A model generated the notes under the pieces. It ran no database searches, was not told where the DNA came from, and saw only the letters and a program-made list of their open reading frames with translations. Positions 26,669-34,521 of a stretch of 64,000 nucleotides of DNA are shown here, one piece after another; positions within the stretch are counted from its first letter, which is position 1; each line of letters starts with the position of its first letter. The translations under genes and the position numbers were made by a program. Source of the DNA: an uncultured Blautia sp. (GTDB lineage: Bacteria > Bacillota > Clostridia > Lachnospirales > Lachnospiraceae); contig NZ_CAKRXI010000001.1 in NCBI RefSeq assembly GCF_934424005.1, positions 104,577-168,576 of the forward strand, in the 5' to 3' direction.

Positions 26669-27547
26669 ATGCAGGGTAAGATCATCAAAGGAATAGCGGG
26701 TTTCTATTATGTATACGGAGAAGATGAAGTGCTCTATGAATGCAAAGCAAAGGGAATCTTCCGCAAAGATAATCAGAAACCGCTGGTAGGTGATAATGTG
26801 GAGATCACAATACTTGACCAGCAGGAACAAACGGGCAATCTGATCCGAATCCTTCCGCGCAGGAATTCATTGATTCGTCCGGCAGTTGCAAATGTTGACC
26901 AGGCGTTTGTGATCTTTGCACTTGAAAATCCCAAACCTAATTTTATGCTGCTGGACCGATTCCTGATCATGATGGAACAGGCAGAGGTTCCGGCAGTGAT
27001 CTGCTTTAATAAAAAAGATCTTGCATCGGAAGAAGAAACCAGGACACTCTGTGAAACTTACAGAAACTGCGGTTATCAGGTGATTCTTTCCAGTGCACTT
27101 GAAAAAGAGGGACTGGATGAGATACACAGGATCCTGAAGGGAAAGACAACAGTTGTTGCAGGGCCTTCCGGAGTCGGCAAGTCTTCCCTGACAAATCTTT
27201 TGCAGGGAGAAGTACAGATGGAGACCGGCGAGATCAGCCGTAAGCTGAAGAGAGGCCGGCATACGACCAGACATTCACAGGTGATTCCGGTTGGAGAAGA
27301 TACGTTTCTGATGGATACACCAGGATTCTCGTCTTTGTATCTGATGAATATGGAAGAGCAGGATCTGAAAAATTATTTTCCGGAATTTCGAAAATATGAG
27401 GATACATGCAGATTTCAGGGATGCAGACACATCCATGAGCCGGGATGCAGAGTAAAAGAAGCTTTGGAGAATGGTGAGATCAGCAGACTCCGATATGAAG
27501 ATTATCTAAGTTTATATGAAGAATTGAAAGAGAAAAGGAGATATTAA
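26669..27547 (+). CDS. rsgA: Ribosome small-subunit GTPase RsgA
   Basis: 292-residue circularly permuted GTPase acting in late 30S assembly. An OB-fold lies at residues 1-70, then G4 (CFNKKDL) precedes G1 (GPSGVGKSSL) and G3 (DTPGF), showing the permutation. The C-terminal zinc cluster is CRFQGCRHIHEPGC. It follows the kinase by 3 bp and its stop abuts the rpe start. Confidence 0.96.
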   Translation: MQGKIIKGIAGFYYVYGEDEVLYECKAKGIFRKDNQKPLVGDNVEITILDQQEQTGNLIRILPRRNSLIRPAVANVDQAFVIFALENPKPNFMLLDRFLIMMEQAEVPAVICFNKKDLASEEETRTLCETYRNCGYQVILSSALEKEGLDEIHRILKGKTTVVAGPSGVGKSSLTNLLQGEVQMETGEISRKLKRGRHTTRHSQVIPVGEDTFLMDTPGFSSLYLMNMEEQDLKNYFPEFRKYEDTCRFQGCRHIHEPGCRVKEALENGEISRLRYEDYLSLYEELKEKRRY

Positions 27548-28222
27548 ATGGAATATCGATTGTGCCCCTCAATTTTGTCGGCGGACTTTAACCGTTTGGG
27601 CGAACAGATTCAGACTTTGGAAAAAGCAGGAGTAGAATGGCTCCACATTGATGTTATGGATGGAGATTTTGTGCCGAGTATTTCGTTTGGAATGCCGGTG
27701 ATCCGTTCTATCCGCAAAGAATCCAAAATGTTTTTTGACGTACATCTGATGGTATCGGCACCGGAGCGTTATATTCAGGATTTTGTGGACTGTGGTGCAG
27801 ATTCTATTACGGTACATGCAGAAGCATGTGAGGATCTGGAGAGAGCAATTGAACTGATCAGAGATGCCGGCGTCAAAGTCGGAGTTTCTATTAAACCGGC
27901 AACTCCGGTGAATGATATCAGCCATCTTCTGGAAGATGTGGATATGGTTCTTATTATGACCGTACAGCCAGGGTTTGGTGGTCAGAAATATCTTACGGAA
28001 TGTACAGAGAAGATTGAGGAACTGAAGGAACTGATCGACAGAGAAGAACTGGATGTAGATATACAGGTGGATGGCGGAATCAACGATGAAACGATGGAAA
28101 CTGTGATGAAAGCCGGTGCGAATCTTCTGGTTGCAGGTTCTTATGTATTTAATGGTGATCTGGAAACAAATGTTTACAGCATACAGAAAAAGATGGACAA
28201 GATTAAATCAGAGATTGATTGA
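27548..28222 (+). CDS. rpe: Ribulose-phosphate 3-epimerase
   Basis: 224-residue TIM-barrel enzyme of the pentose phosphate pathway interconverting ribulose-5-P and xylulose-5-P. Motifs: CPSILSADF, HIDVMDGDFVP, FFDVHLMV, MTVQPGFGGQKY and QVDGGIN with metal His/Asp residues. The rsgA-rpe-thiN order is conserved in Firmicutes. Confidence 0.97.
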   Translation: MEYRLCPSILSADFNRLGEQIQTLEKAGVEWLHIDVMDGDFVPSISFGMPVIRSIRKESKMFFDVHLMVSAPERYIQDFVDCGADSITVHAEACEDLERAIELIRDAGVKVGVSIKPATPVNDISHLLEDVDMVLIMTVQPGFGGQKYLTECTEKIEELKELIDREELDVDIQVDGGINDETMETVMKAGANLLVAGSYVFNGDLETNVYSIQKKMDKIKSEID

Positions 28223-28230
28223 GGAAGAGC

Positions 28231-28890
28231 ATGAAAGATGTGATCATCGTAAGCGGGGGCAATATCCAGAGAGATTTTGCCCTCGATTTTTTGAAGAAAA
28301 ACAAAACAGAAAAGGTAGCTCTGATCGCAGCAGACAGAGGTGTTGAATTTTTTAAAGGAACAGACTGGCAGCCGGAGATAGCAGTAGGAGATTTTGACAG
28401 CCTTTCTGCTGAGGGGGAATTGTATCTGCAGGGACTGATGGAGACAGAGATTGTGCGTCTGAAGCCGGAAAAAGATGATTCGGATACACAGTCTGCCGTG
28501 AATTTTGCGATTGACCATGGCGCAGAGCGGATTACGATTCTGGGTGCGACCGGAAACCGGATCGATCACCTTATGGCTAATTTCGGACTGCTGGTACATG
28601 GAAGGAACCGAGGTGCGGATATCATACTGGTCGATCAGTGGAATTATATGAAACTGATCGAAAGTCATACAGTTCTTAAGAAAGAGGAACAGTTTGGCAA
28701 ATATGTTTCTTTCTTTTCGCTGGAGGGAGACCTGACAGGTCTGACCCTGAGAGGGTTCAAATATCCACTGAATAAATATCATCTGAAAGTTTCAGACAGT
28801 GGACTTACAGTCAGTAATGAAATTGCAGATGATGAGGCATGTGTAGAGTTTGACGCAGGATCCTTACTGATGCTGATGACAAGAGACTGA
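28231..28890 (+). CDS. Thiamine pyrophosphokinase ThiN
   Basis: About 219-residue enzyme converting thiamine to TPP with ATP. Visible motifs: GDFDSLS, KDDSDTQSAV (acidic catalytic site) and GATGNRIDHLMAN. The ATG at 28231 follows GAGGAAG, with a TTG at 28219 as a less likely start. It links the housekeeping operon to the thiamine operon immediately downstream. Confidence 0.93.
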   Translation: MKDVIIVSGGNIQRDFALDFLKKNKTEKVALIAADRGVEFFKGTDWQPEIAVGDFDSLSAEGELYLQGLMETEIVRLKPEKDDSDTQSAVNFAIDHGAERITILGATGNRIDHLMANFGLLVHGRNRGADIILVDQWNYMKLIESHTVLKKEEQFGKYVSFFSLEGDLTGLTLRGFKYPLNKYHLKVSDSGLTVSNEIADDEACVEFDAGSLLMLMTRD

Positions 28891-28915
28891 CTGAAAAACA
28901 GCGAGGGGAATACGC

Positions 28916-28944
28916 TTGACAGATGAAACTGACAGAGGTATACT
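28916..28944 (+). promoter_or_regulatory. Near-consensus sigma-A promoter of the thiSG-thiH-tenI operon
   Basis: -35 TTGACA (28916-28921, perfect), 17-bp spacer, -10 TATACT (28939-28944). Transcription would start near 28951, giving a 5' leader of about 150 nt. Confidence 0.88.
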
Positions 28945-28983
28945 TTAAAAGATAATTTTATAAGAAAACCAATGAGAGTGAAC

Positions 28984-29038
28984 AGAGTTCATGAAGGGGT
29001 GCACCACCGCGGGTGTATTTCTTTGTGGACTCTTTTTT
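28984..29038 (+). terminator. Attenuator terminator in the thiSG leader
   Basis: The 13-nt arm AGAGTTCATGAAG (28984-28996) pairs with CTTTGTGGACTCT (29021-29033), with G-U pairs, and six T's follow (29033-29038). Inside it lies a second hairpin TGCACC/GGTGTA (29000-29017). It is upstream of the coding region, so it regulates rather than ends transcription. Confidence 0.72.
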
Positions 29039-29076
29039 GTGTAATAGGAAATTACTTCGTAATGTTCCTATTACAC
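29039..29076 (+). repeat. Long palindromic hairpin before the thiSG ribosome binding site
   Basis: GTGTAATAGGAA (29039-29050) and TTCCTATTACAC (29065-29076) pair perfectly, and the interior ATTAC/GTAAT extends the stem to about 17 bp with one bulge and a TTC loop. It lies between the attenuator and the Shine-Dalgarno (GGAGGA at 29091). It may be part of the leader or a small dispersed palindromic repeat. Confidence 0.7.
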
Positions 29077-29102
29077 GTTGGTTTCACACAGGAGGACAAC
29101 AT

Positions 29103-30092
29103 ATGATCACAGTAAATGGAGTAAAAAGAACTCTGGAGCAGTCGTTATCTGTTACAGAATATCTGGAGAAGAACCAGTATGTACCAGTACAGGTTGCCAT
29201 TGAATTAAATGACCAGATCCTGGCAAGAGAACTTTATGGAAGCACAATTTTGAAAGAAGGGGACATTATGGAAATCGTTAGTTTTATGGGCGGCGGAAGC
29301 GGCAAGAATGAAGAAGTGGACAGAACAGAAGATAAACTGATTCTTGGAGGACATGAATTTACATCTCGTTTTATTCTTGGATCCGGTAAATTTTCACTGG
29401 ATCTTGTAAAAGCATGTATTGAAAAAGCAGGAACACAGATCATTACGCTTGCCCTTCGCCGTGCAAATCAAGGGGGACTTGCGAATATTCTGGATTATAT
29501 TCCAAAGAACATTACGCTTCTTCCAAATACCTCCGGAGCGAGAAATGCGGAGGAGGCTGTGCGTATCGCGAGACTTTCCAGAGAGCTTGGATGTGGTGAT
29601 TTTGTCAAGATTGAAGTTATCCATGATTCCAAATATCTTCTTCCGGACAACTATGAAACGATCAAGGCAACAGAGATTCTTGCAAAAGAAGGGTTTGTAG
29701 TTATGCCGTATATGTATCCGGATCTGAATGCAGCAAGAGATCTGGTCAATGCTGGTGCAGCATGTGTAATGCCTCTTGGATCTCCGATTGGTTCCAATAA
29801 AGGAATCTGCACAAAAGAATTTATCCAGATCCTGATTGATGAGATTGATCTTCCGATCATTGTAGATGCCGGAATTGGAAGACCATCCCAGGCATGTGAA
29901 GCGATGGAAATGGGAGCTGCCGCTGTTATGGCAAACACCGCAATCGCAACTGCAGGTGATGTACAGGTGATGGCAGAAGCATTTAAAAAAGCAATTGAAG
30001 CAGGCAGAAGTGCTTATTTATCCGGACTTGGACGGACTTTGGATAAGGGCGCCAGTGCTTCTTCACCGTTGACGGGATTTCTGCACGACTAA
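29103..30092 (+). CDS. ThiS-ThiG fusion: sulfur carrier plus thiazole synthase
   Basis: 329-residue two-domain protein. Residues 1-65 are a beta-grasp ThiS ([10 protein letters not shown] start, EIVSFMGGG end) and residues about 78-329 are ThiG, a TIM barrel making the thiazole ring, with the Schiff-base lysine in VKIEVI (Lys169), MPLGSPIGS and DAGIGRPSQ. In stand-alone ThiS the Gly-Gly is the C-terminus and is adenylated and thiocarboxylated; here GGG (63-65) is internal, followed by a short linker. The frame is open upstream, but the ATG at 29103 follows GGAGGA. No thiF is nearby. Confidence 0.92.
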   Translation: MITVNGVKRTLEQSLSVTEYLEKNQYVPVQVAIELNDQILARELYGSTILKEGDIMEIVSFMGGGSGKNEEVDRTEDKLILGGHEFTSRFILGSGKFSLDLVKACIEKAGTQIITLALRRANQGGLANILDYIPKNITLLPNTSGARNAEEAVRIARLSRELGCGDFVKIEVIHDSKYLLPDNYETIKATEILAKEGFVVMPYMYPDLNAARDLVNAGAACVMPLGSPIGSNKGICTKEFIQILIDEIDLPIIVDAGIGRPSQACEAMEMGAAAVMANTAIATAGDVQVMAEAFKKAIEAGRSAYLSGLGRTLDKGASASSPLTGFLHD

Positions 30093-30119
30093 AGACTATC
30101 AGATAAAGGAGAAGACAAA

Positions 30120-31355
30120 ATGTCATCAAATACAACAGAACATGGCGAACATTTTAATGAAAGTATCGTCAATGAAGTAATTCTGGAAGATATGAAAAAA
30201 AACCGTATCGATCATATGAAATATCTTCCGGGAATGGAAACAATGGAAGAGTCCGATGTTATGGAACAGGTCATCGCAGCGATGAATGCTTATGATTATG
30301 ATAAGTATACAGAAAAGGATGTCCGCAGAGCACTGGAACACGACAATCGGACAATTGAGGACTTTCAGGCACTTCTTTCTCCAGCAGCACTTCCACTTCT
30401 GGAAGAGATCGCACAGGCAGCGAGAGTGGAGACAAGAAAACATTTTGGAAACAGTGTGTATATGTTTACACCAATCTATATCGCAAACTACTGTGAAAAT
30501 TACTGCATCTACTGCGGTTTTAACTGCCACAATAAAATTCGCCGTGCACAGCTGAATGCAGAGGAAATTGACAAAGAGATGGCAGCAATCGCAAAGACCG
30601 GTCTCCAGGAAATTCTGATTCTTACCGGAGAGAGCCGTGCAAAGTCCGATGTGAAATATATCGGTGAGGCGTGTAAGATCGCAAGAAAATATTTCAAAGT
30701 GATCGGGCTGGAAGTTTATCCGATGAATTCGGATGAATATCATTATCTGCATGAATGTGGAGCCGATTATGTGACTGTTTTCCAGGAAACTTACAATTCA
30801 GATAAGTATGAAACACTTCATCTGGCCGGACATAAACGAATTTTTCCATATCGCCTGAATGCACAGGAACGTGCATTGAAAGGTGGTATGCGCGGTGTTG
30901 GTTTTGCTGCGCTTCTGGGACTGGATGATTTCCGTAAAGATGCCTTTGCTACCGGTTATCATGCATGGCTTCTTCAGAGAAAATATCCACATGCTGAGAT
31001 TGCATTTTCCTGCCCAAGACTGCGTCCGATCATTAATAATGACCGGATCAATCCGATGGATGTGCATGAGCCTCAGCTTCTGCAGGTAGTCTGTGCATAT
31101 CGGCTGTTTATGCCATTTGCCAGTATTACGGTTTCCACCAGAGAGTGCGAAAGAGTTCGTGACAATCTGGTCAATATTGCGGCAACCAAAATTTCTGCCG
31201 GGGTTAGTACAGGTATTGGAAGCCATGTAGAGGATATCGAAGACAAAGGAGATGACCAGTTTGAAATTTCAGACGGAAGATCTGTGGATGAAGTATATCA
31301 GGCCCTTCTGAATCATGATCTTCAGCCGGTCATGAACGATTATGTCTATCTGTAA
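30120..31355 (+). CDS. thiH: 2-iminoacetate synthase ThiH
   Basis: 411-residue radical-SAM tyrosine lyase supplying dehydroglycine to ThiG. Cluster motif CENYCIYCGFNC is the CX3CX2C form near residue 124. Other family segments: LTGESRAKSD, LEVYPMNSDEY, VFQETYNSDKY and the C-terminal SAGVSTGIGSH. Using ThiH rather than the glycine oxidase ThiO fits an anaerobe. AAGGAGAAG precedes the ATG. The downstream gene overlaps its 3' end by 14 bp. Confidence 0.96.
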   Translation: MSSNTTEHGEHFNESIVNEVILEDMKKNRIDHMKYLPGMETMEESDVMEQVIAAMNAYDYDKYTEKDVRRALEHDNRTIEDFQALLSPAALPLLEEIAQAARVETRKHFGNSVYMFTPIYIANYCENYCIYCGFNCHNKIRRAQLNAEEIDKEMAAIAKTGLQEILILTGESRAKSDVKYIGEACKIARKYFKVIGLEVYPMNSDEYHYLHECGADYVTVFQETYNSDKYETLHLAGHKRIFPYRLNAQERALKGGMRGVGFAALLGLDDFRKDAFATGYHAWLLQRKYPHAEIAFSCPRLRPIINNDRINPMDVHEPQLLQVVCAYRLFMPFASITVSTRECERVRDNLVNIAATKISAGVSTGIGSHVEDIEDKGDDQFEISDGRSVDEVYQALLNHDLQPVMNDYVYL

Positions 31356-31959
31356 AGAAAAAAATGGTGCCAGAAATGAAAATGCTGGTGCTGCAGAATA
31401 TAGAAATATAATAGCAGTAACGAACCGAAAACTCTGTGAAAGACCTTTTCTTGAACAGGTGGAGAGAATCTGCCAGATGCATCCCAAAGCACTGATCCTG
31501 CGGGAAAAAGATCTTTCAGAGTCTGCATATGAAGCAATGGCAGGACAGGTTCTTGAGATCTGTGGCAGATATGATACACCATGTATGCTCCATAGCTTTG
31601 TAGAAGTGGCCCGGCGACTGCACCATCCATATATTCATCTACCTCTTTTTTTACTGGAAGAATATTGTGGAAAGCTCAATGATTTCCGAATGGTAGGTTC
31701 GTCCATCCATTCTCCGGAGGAAGCGATCAGGGCACAGAAAGCAGGTGCAGCCTATGTGACGGCGGGCCATGTTTATGTGACAGACTGCAAGAAAGGGCTT
31801 CCACCACGTGGACTTGAATTTCTGAAAGAAGTCTGTACAAAGGTTACAATTCCGGTGTATGCTATAGGAGGAATTCATGCAGGAACCGGACAGATACAGG
31901 AAGTAATGGACTGTGGGGCATCCGGCGGCTGCATCATGTCGGAGATGATGAGGATTTGA
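31342..31959 (+). CDS. TenI-like thiazole tautomerase / ThiE paralogue
   Basis: 205-residue TIM-barrel protein related to ThiE. It keeps LREKDLSE, GSSIHSPEEA, TAGHVYVTDCKKGLPPRG and AIGGIHAGT, but the ND-x2-DLA pyrophosphate-binding segment of true ThiE is replaced (MLHSFVEVARRLH), and the DCKKGLPPRG block is TenI-like. TenI aromatises the ThiG product. A separate complete ThiE exists at 12959-13594. The ATG at 31342 lies inside thiH without a clear ribosome binding site, suggesting translational coupling. Confidence 0.82.
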   Translation: MSICKEKNGARNENAGAAEYRNIIAVTNRKLCERPFLEQVERICQMHPKALILREKDLSESAYEAMAGQVLEICGRYDTPCMLHSFVEVARRLHHPYIHLPLFLLEEYCGKLNDFRMVGSSIHSPEEAIRAQKAGAAYVTAGHVYVTDCKKGLPPRGLEFLKEVCTKVTIPVYAIGGIHAGTGQIQEVMDCGASGGCIMSEMMRI

Positions 31960-32489
31960 CAGAATATGAACTGATACGTTCCAACAGAAAAACATTGACG
32001 ATTCAGGTAAAACCAGACGGAAGTGTTATCGTACGGGCACCGGTCCGGTTGGCAAAATACAGGATTGCAAAATTTGTAAAAGATCACGAAACGTGGATAC
32101 TTGCACAGCAGGAGAAACTGGAGAAATATCGCGAAAATATGCATGTGATCACGGACGAAGAACGTCAGGAAGGAATTTTGCAGGCAAAAAAGCTCTTTCC
32201 TGAACGTACCGCATATTTTGCGGAAAGGATGGGAGTTACCTATAACAGAATCACGATCCGGGAACAGAAGACCCGTTGGGGAAGCTGCAGCTCTGCGGGA
32301 AATCTCAATTTCAACTGGAAGCTGGTACTGATGCCATCGGAACTTCTTGATTATGTGGTTGTCCACGAACTGGCACATCGTAAAGAAATGAATCATTCAC
32401 CGCGTTTCTGGGCAGTTGTGGAAAAAGAACTGCCGGATTATCGCGAACGAAGGGAAAAATTGAAAAAATTGGGAAAACAGCTGGGATAA
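31956..32489 (+). CDS. YgjP-type metal-dependent hydrolase (DUF45)
   Basis: 177-residue protein of the YgjP/WSS1-like metallopeptidase family. The zinc motif VVHELAHRKEMNHSPRFW is present near residue 130, preceded by TRWGSCSSAGNLNFNW, the other family hallmark. The most plausible start is a TTG at 31956 overlapping the tenI stop by 4 bp; no ATG occurs until well inside. The stop lies within the loop of the following terminator. Biological role unknown. Confidence 0.82.
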   Translation: MTEYELIRSNRKTLTIQVKPDGSVIVRAPVRLAKYRIAKFVKDHETWILAQQEKLEKYRENMHVITDEERQEGILQAKKLFPERTAYFAERMGVTYNRITIREQKTRWGSCSSAGNLNFNWKLVLMPSELLDYVVVHELAHRKEMNHSPRFWAVVEKELPDYRERREKLKKLGKQLG

Positions 32490-32506
32490 AACCCGGCTGT
32501 TTTTTT
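32476..32506 (+). terminator. Intrinsic terminator of the thiSG-thiH-tenI-ygjP operon
   Basis: AACAGCTGGG (32476-32485) pairs with CCCGGCTGTT (32492-32501) and is followed by six or seven T's. The stop codon of the upstream gene is in the loop. Confidence 0.88.
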
Positions 32507-32533
32507 GCCATTCATGCAAAAGTAATGTATAAT
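32505..32533 (+). promoter_or_regulatory. Sigma-A promoter of the DUF1294 gene
   Basis: -35 TTGCCA (32505-32510, overlapping the terminator T-run), 17-bp spacer, consensus -10 TATAAT (32528-32533). Confidence 0.75.
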
Positions 32534-32586
32534 ATAAATGTTTACTGACGAATTATATCAGATGGTATAAGATAAGGAGGCGGAAG

Positions 32587-32865
32587 ATGATGAAAAATAT
32601 GGTGATTTATCTGCTGGCAGTCAATTTCATTACTTTTCTGTTGTACGGAGACGATAAGAGCAGAGCACGACGTCATGCCTGGAGGATCCCGGAGAAAGTT
32701 CTGATAGGAGCTGCAGTTATAGGCGGAAGCATCGGAGCTTTACTTGGGATGAGTATTTTTCATCACAAAACAAGAAAACCGAAATTTTATATAGGTATTC
32801 CGCTGATCATGCTCATAGAATTTGGTCTGGCAGCCTGGGTTTGGTATACAGGTGGACATTTCTGA
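32587..32865 (+). CDS. DUF1294 small membrane protein
   Basis: 92 residues with three hydrophobic segments. The family core is visible: YGDDKSRARRHAWRIPE, GGSIGALLGM and HHKTRKPKFYIGIP. No function is established for the family. AAGGAGG precedes tandem ATG codons (32587 and 32590); either may be used. Confidence 0.85.
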   Translation: MMKNMVIYLLAVNFITFLLYGDDKSRARRHAWRIPEKVLIGAAVIGGSIGALLGMSIFHHKTRKPKFYIGIPLIMLIEFGLAAWVWYTGGHF

Positions 32866-32916
32866 GCAGACTGTAGAGAACAATAGTGAAAATATGCAAG
32901 AAAAGAGGATAAAAAC

Positions 32917-33519
32917 ATGCCAGGAACATTGATCTGTTATGGAGATTCCAATACATATGGATATGATCCGCATGATACAAATGAAGGAAGATATCCCAAA
33001 GAGGTCCGATGGACAGGAATAATGGATACAGAGACAGACTGGAAAGTCGAAAATCATGGTGTAAATGGACGAAGCATACCACATACGGTCAGCACTGTAA
33101 AATTTGCCTGTCAGCAGGTTCGGGACTGGCATCGAAAGCCGAATTCGGTATGGCTTCTGGTAATGCTCGGAACAAATGATCTTCTGGAAAATCCGGATTT
33201 TACAGCAGCGGATGTGGCAAAGAGGATGGAACGCTTTCTGAAGCGAATGATGGAAGAAGCAGGACTTGCAAGCAGAAAGATGCGCCTTCGTCTGATCGCA
33301 CCGCCGGCAATGCAGGAAGGACAGTGGGTGGACCGTCCGGAACTTCTGACGGAATCCCGCAATCTGGGAAAAGAATATAAAAGGATTGCAAAGCGCCTTG
33401 GGATTGCTTTTACAGATGCCAGTGGATGGGAAATCCCGACAATTTACGATGGAGTTCATTTCACGGAAGAAGGACATCGTATTTTTGCAGAAAACATTCG
33501 AAAAGAATTAAATATTTAA
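32917..33519 (+). CDS. SGNH/GDSL-type esterase
   Basis: 200-residue hydrolase. Block I is CYGDSNTYGYDP with the nucleophile Ser, block II the Gly in NGRSIP, block III LGTNDL with the oxyanion Asn, and block V DGVHFTEEGH with the catalytic Asp/His. No signal peptide, so cytoplasmic; arylesterase-like members of this length act on acetylated substrates. AAAGAGGA precedes the ATG. Confidence 0.88.
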   Translation: MPGTLICYGDSNTYGYDPHDTNEGRYPKEVRWTGIMDTETDWKVENHGVNGRSIPHTVSTVKFACQQVRDWHRKPNSVWLLVMLGTNDLLENPDFTAADVAKRMERFLKRMMEEAGLASRKMRLRLIAPPAMQEGQWVDRPELLTESRNLGKEYKRIAKRLGIAFTDASGWEIPTIYDGVHFTEEGHRIFAENIRKELNI

Positions 33520-33540
33520 GAGTGATAAGGAAAAAAGACA

Positions 33541-34470
33541 ATGGTAAAAGTAGACCTGATCACGGGCTTTCTTGGCTCCGGGAAGACCACATTTATAAAA
33601 AAATATGCCCGTTATCTGATAGAACAGGGACAGAACATCGGCATCCTTGAAAATGACTTCGGAGCCATCAATGTGGATATGATGCTTCTTCGTGAGCTGG
33701 AAGGTGAGAACTGTGAGCTGGAAATGGTAGCCGGAGGCTGCGATAAAGACTGTTACAGAAGACGTTTCAAAACAAAACTGATCGCAATGGGAATGTGTGG
33801 TTACGACAGAGTTCTGATCGAACCATCCGGAATCTTTGATGTAGATGATTTCTTTGATGTACTTCATGAAGAACCACTGGACCGCTGGTACCAGATTGGG
33901 AATGTGATCACAGTTGTGGATGCGAGCTTGGAAAAAACACTTTCAAAGGAAGCGGATTACGTGCTGGCTTCGGAAGTTTCTAGCGCAGGATGTGTGCTCT
34001 TAAGCAAAACACAGGATGCATCTGCAGAAGAAATTCGACAGACAGTTGCACATCTGAACCGTGCATTGCAGGAGATTCACTGTTCGAGAGTTTTGAAAGA
34101 CGAAGTGATCTGCAAGGACTGGGAAGACTTCACAGAAAAAGAATTCAAAAAAATCCTGGAGTCCGGATATCAGGCCGGAGATTATGAGAAACGGTATGTG
34201 AATCAGGATGAGATCTTTCAGACATTATTTTTTATGGATGAGAAGATTGTTACATCAAAAGCAAAACATGCAGCAAAAAAAATCTTTGCAGATCCTGCCT
34301 GCGGTGGAGTTTTGCGTATGAAAGGATTTTTGCAGGATGGAGAAAACTGGCTGGAACTGAATGCAACGCAGCATGAAACGACTTTGAAACCGATCGGGGC
34401 AGGGCAGGATGTGCTGATCGTCATCGGCGAAAAATTAAATGAAGAAAAAATACGAGAGTATTTGAATTGA
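33541..34470 (+). CDS. CobW/G3E-family P-loop GTPase
   Basis: 309-residue COG0523-type protein. Walker A GFLGSGKTTFIKK and the LIEPSGIFDVDDF switch region are clear, and VVDAS marks the middle of the GTPase. The usual CXCC metal motif is replaced by GGCDKDCYRRRF, with two cysteines four residues apart, and the NKxD motif appears as SKTQD. The C-terminal CobW_C domain looks reduced. Family members deliver zinc, cobalt or other metals; the substrate here is unknown. Confidence 0.85.
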   Translation: MVKVDLITGFLGSGKTTFIKKYARYLIEQGQNIGILENDFGAINVDMMLLRELEGENCELEMVAGGCDKDCYRRRFKTKLIAMGMCGYDRVLIEPSGIFDVDDFFDVLHEEPLDRWYQIGNVITVVDASLEKTLSKEADYVLASEVSSAGCVLLSKTQDASAEEIRQTVAHLNRALQEIHCSRVLKDEVICKDWEDFTEKEFKKILESGYQAGDYEKRYVNQDEIFQTLFFMDEKIVTSKAKHAAKKIFADPACGGVLRMKGFLQDGENWLELNATQHETTLKPIGAGQDVLIVIGEKLNEEKIREYLN

Positions 34471-34521
34471 TCTGCTGCAGATAAAACTGTAGCAGCGGGG
34501 AAAATGGAGGAAGAATACAAG

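Larger units (their letters stand above)
28951..29090 (+). promoter_or_regulatory. Structured leader RNA of the thiSG operon, candidate riboswitch/attenuator
   Basis: No TPP aptamer core is present. The RNA can form a terminator (28984-29038) or a competing hairpin TGAAC-AGA-GTTCA (28979-28991) that uses the terminator's 5' arm. AAACCA near 28966-28971 can pair with TGGTTT near 29078-29083 and enclose the whole leader. The segment GGGGTGCACCACCGCGG resembles the T-box core, but no room exists for a T-box stem I. A thiS-associated RNA motif has been reported in bacteria; identity with it is unverified. Confidence 0.6.

Noticed and set aside
28951..29040. T-box riboswitch in the thiSG leader
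   Set aside because: The GGTG..ACCGCGG core is suggestive, but only about 45 nt lie between the start point and this core, too short for stem I with a specifier loop.
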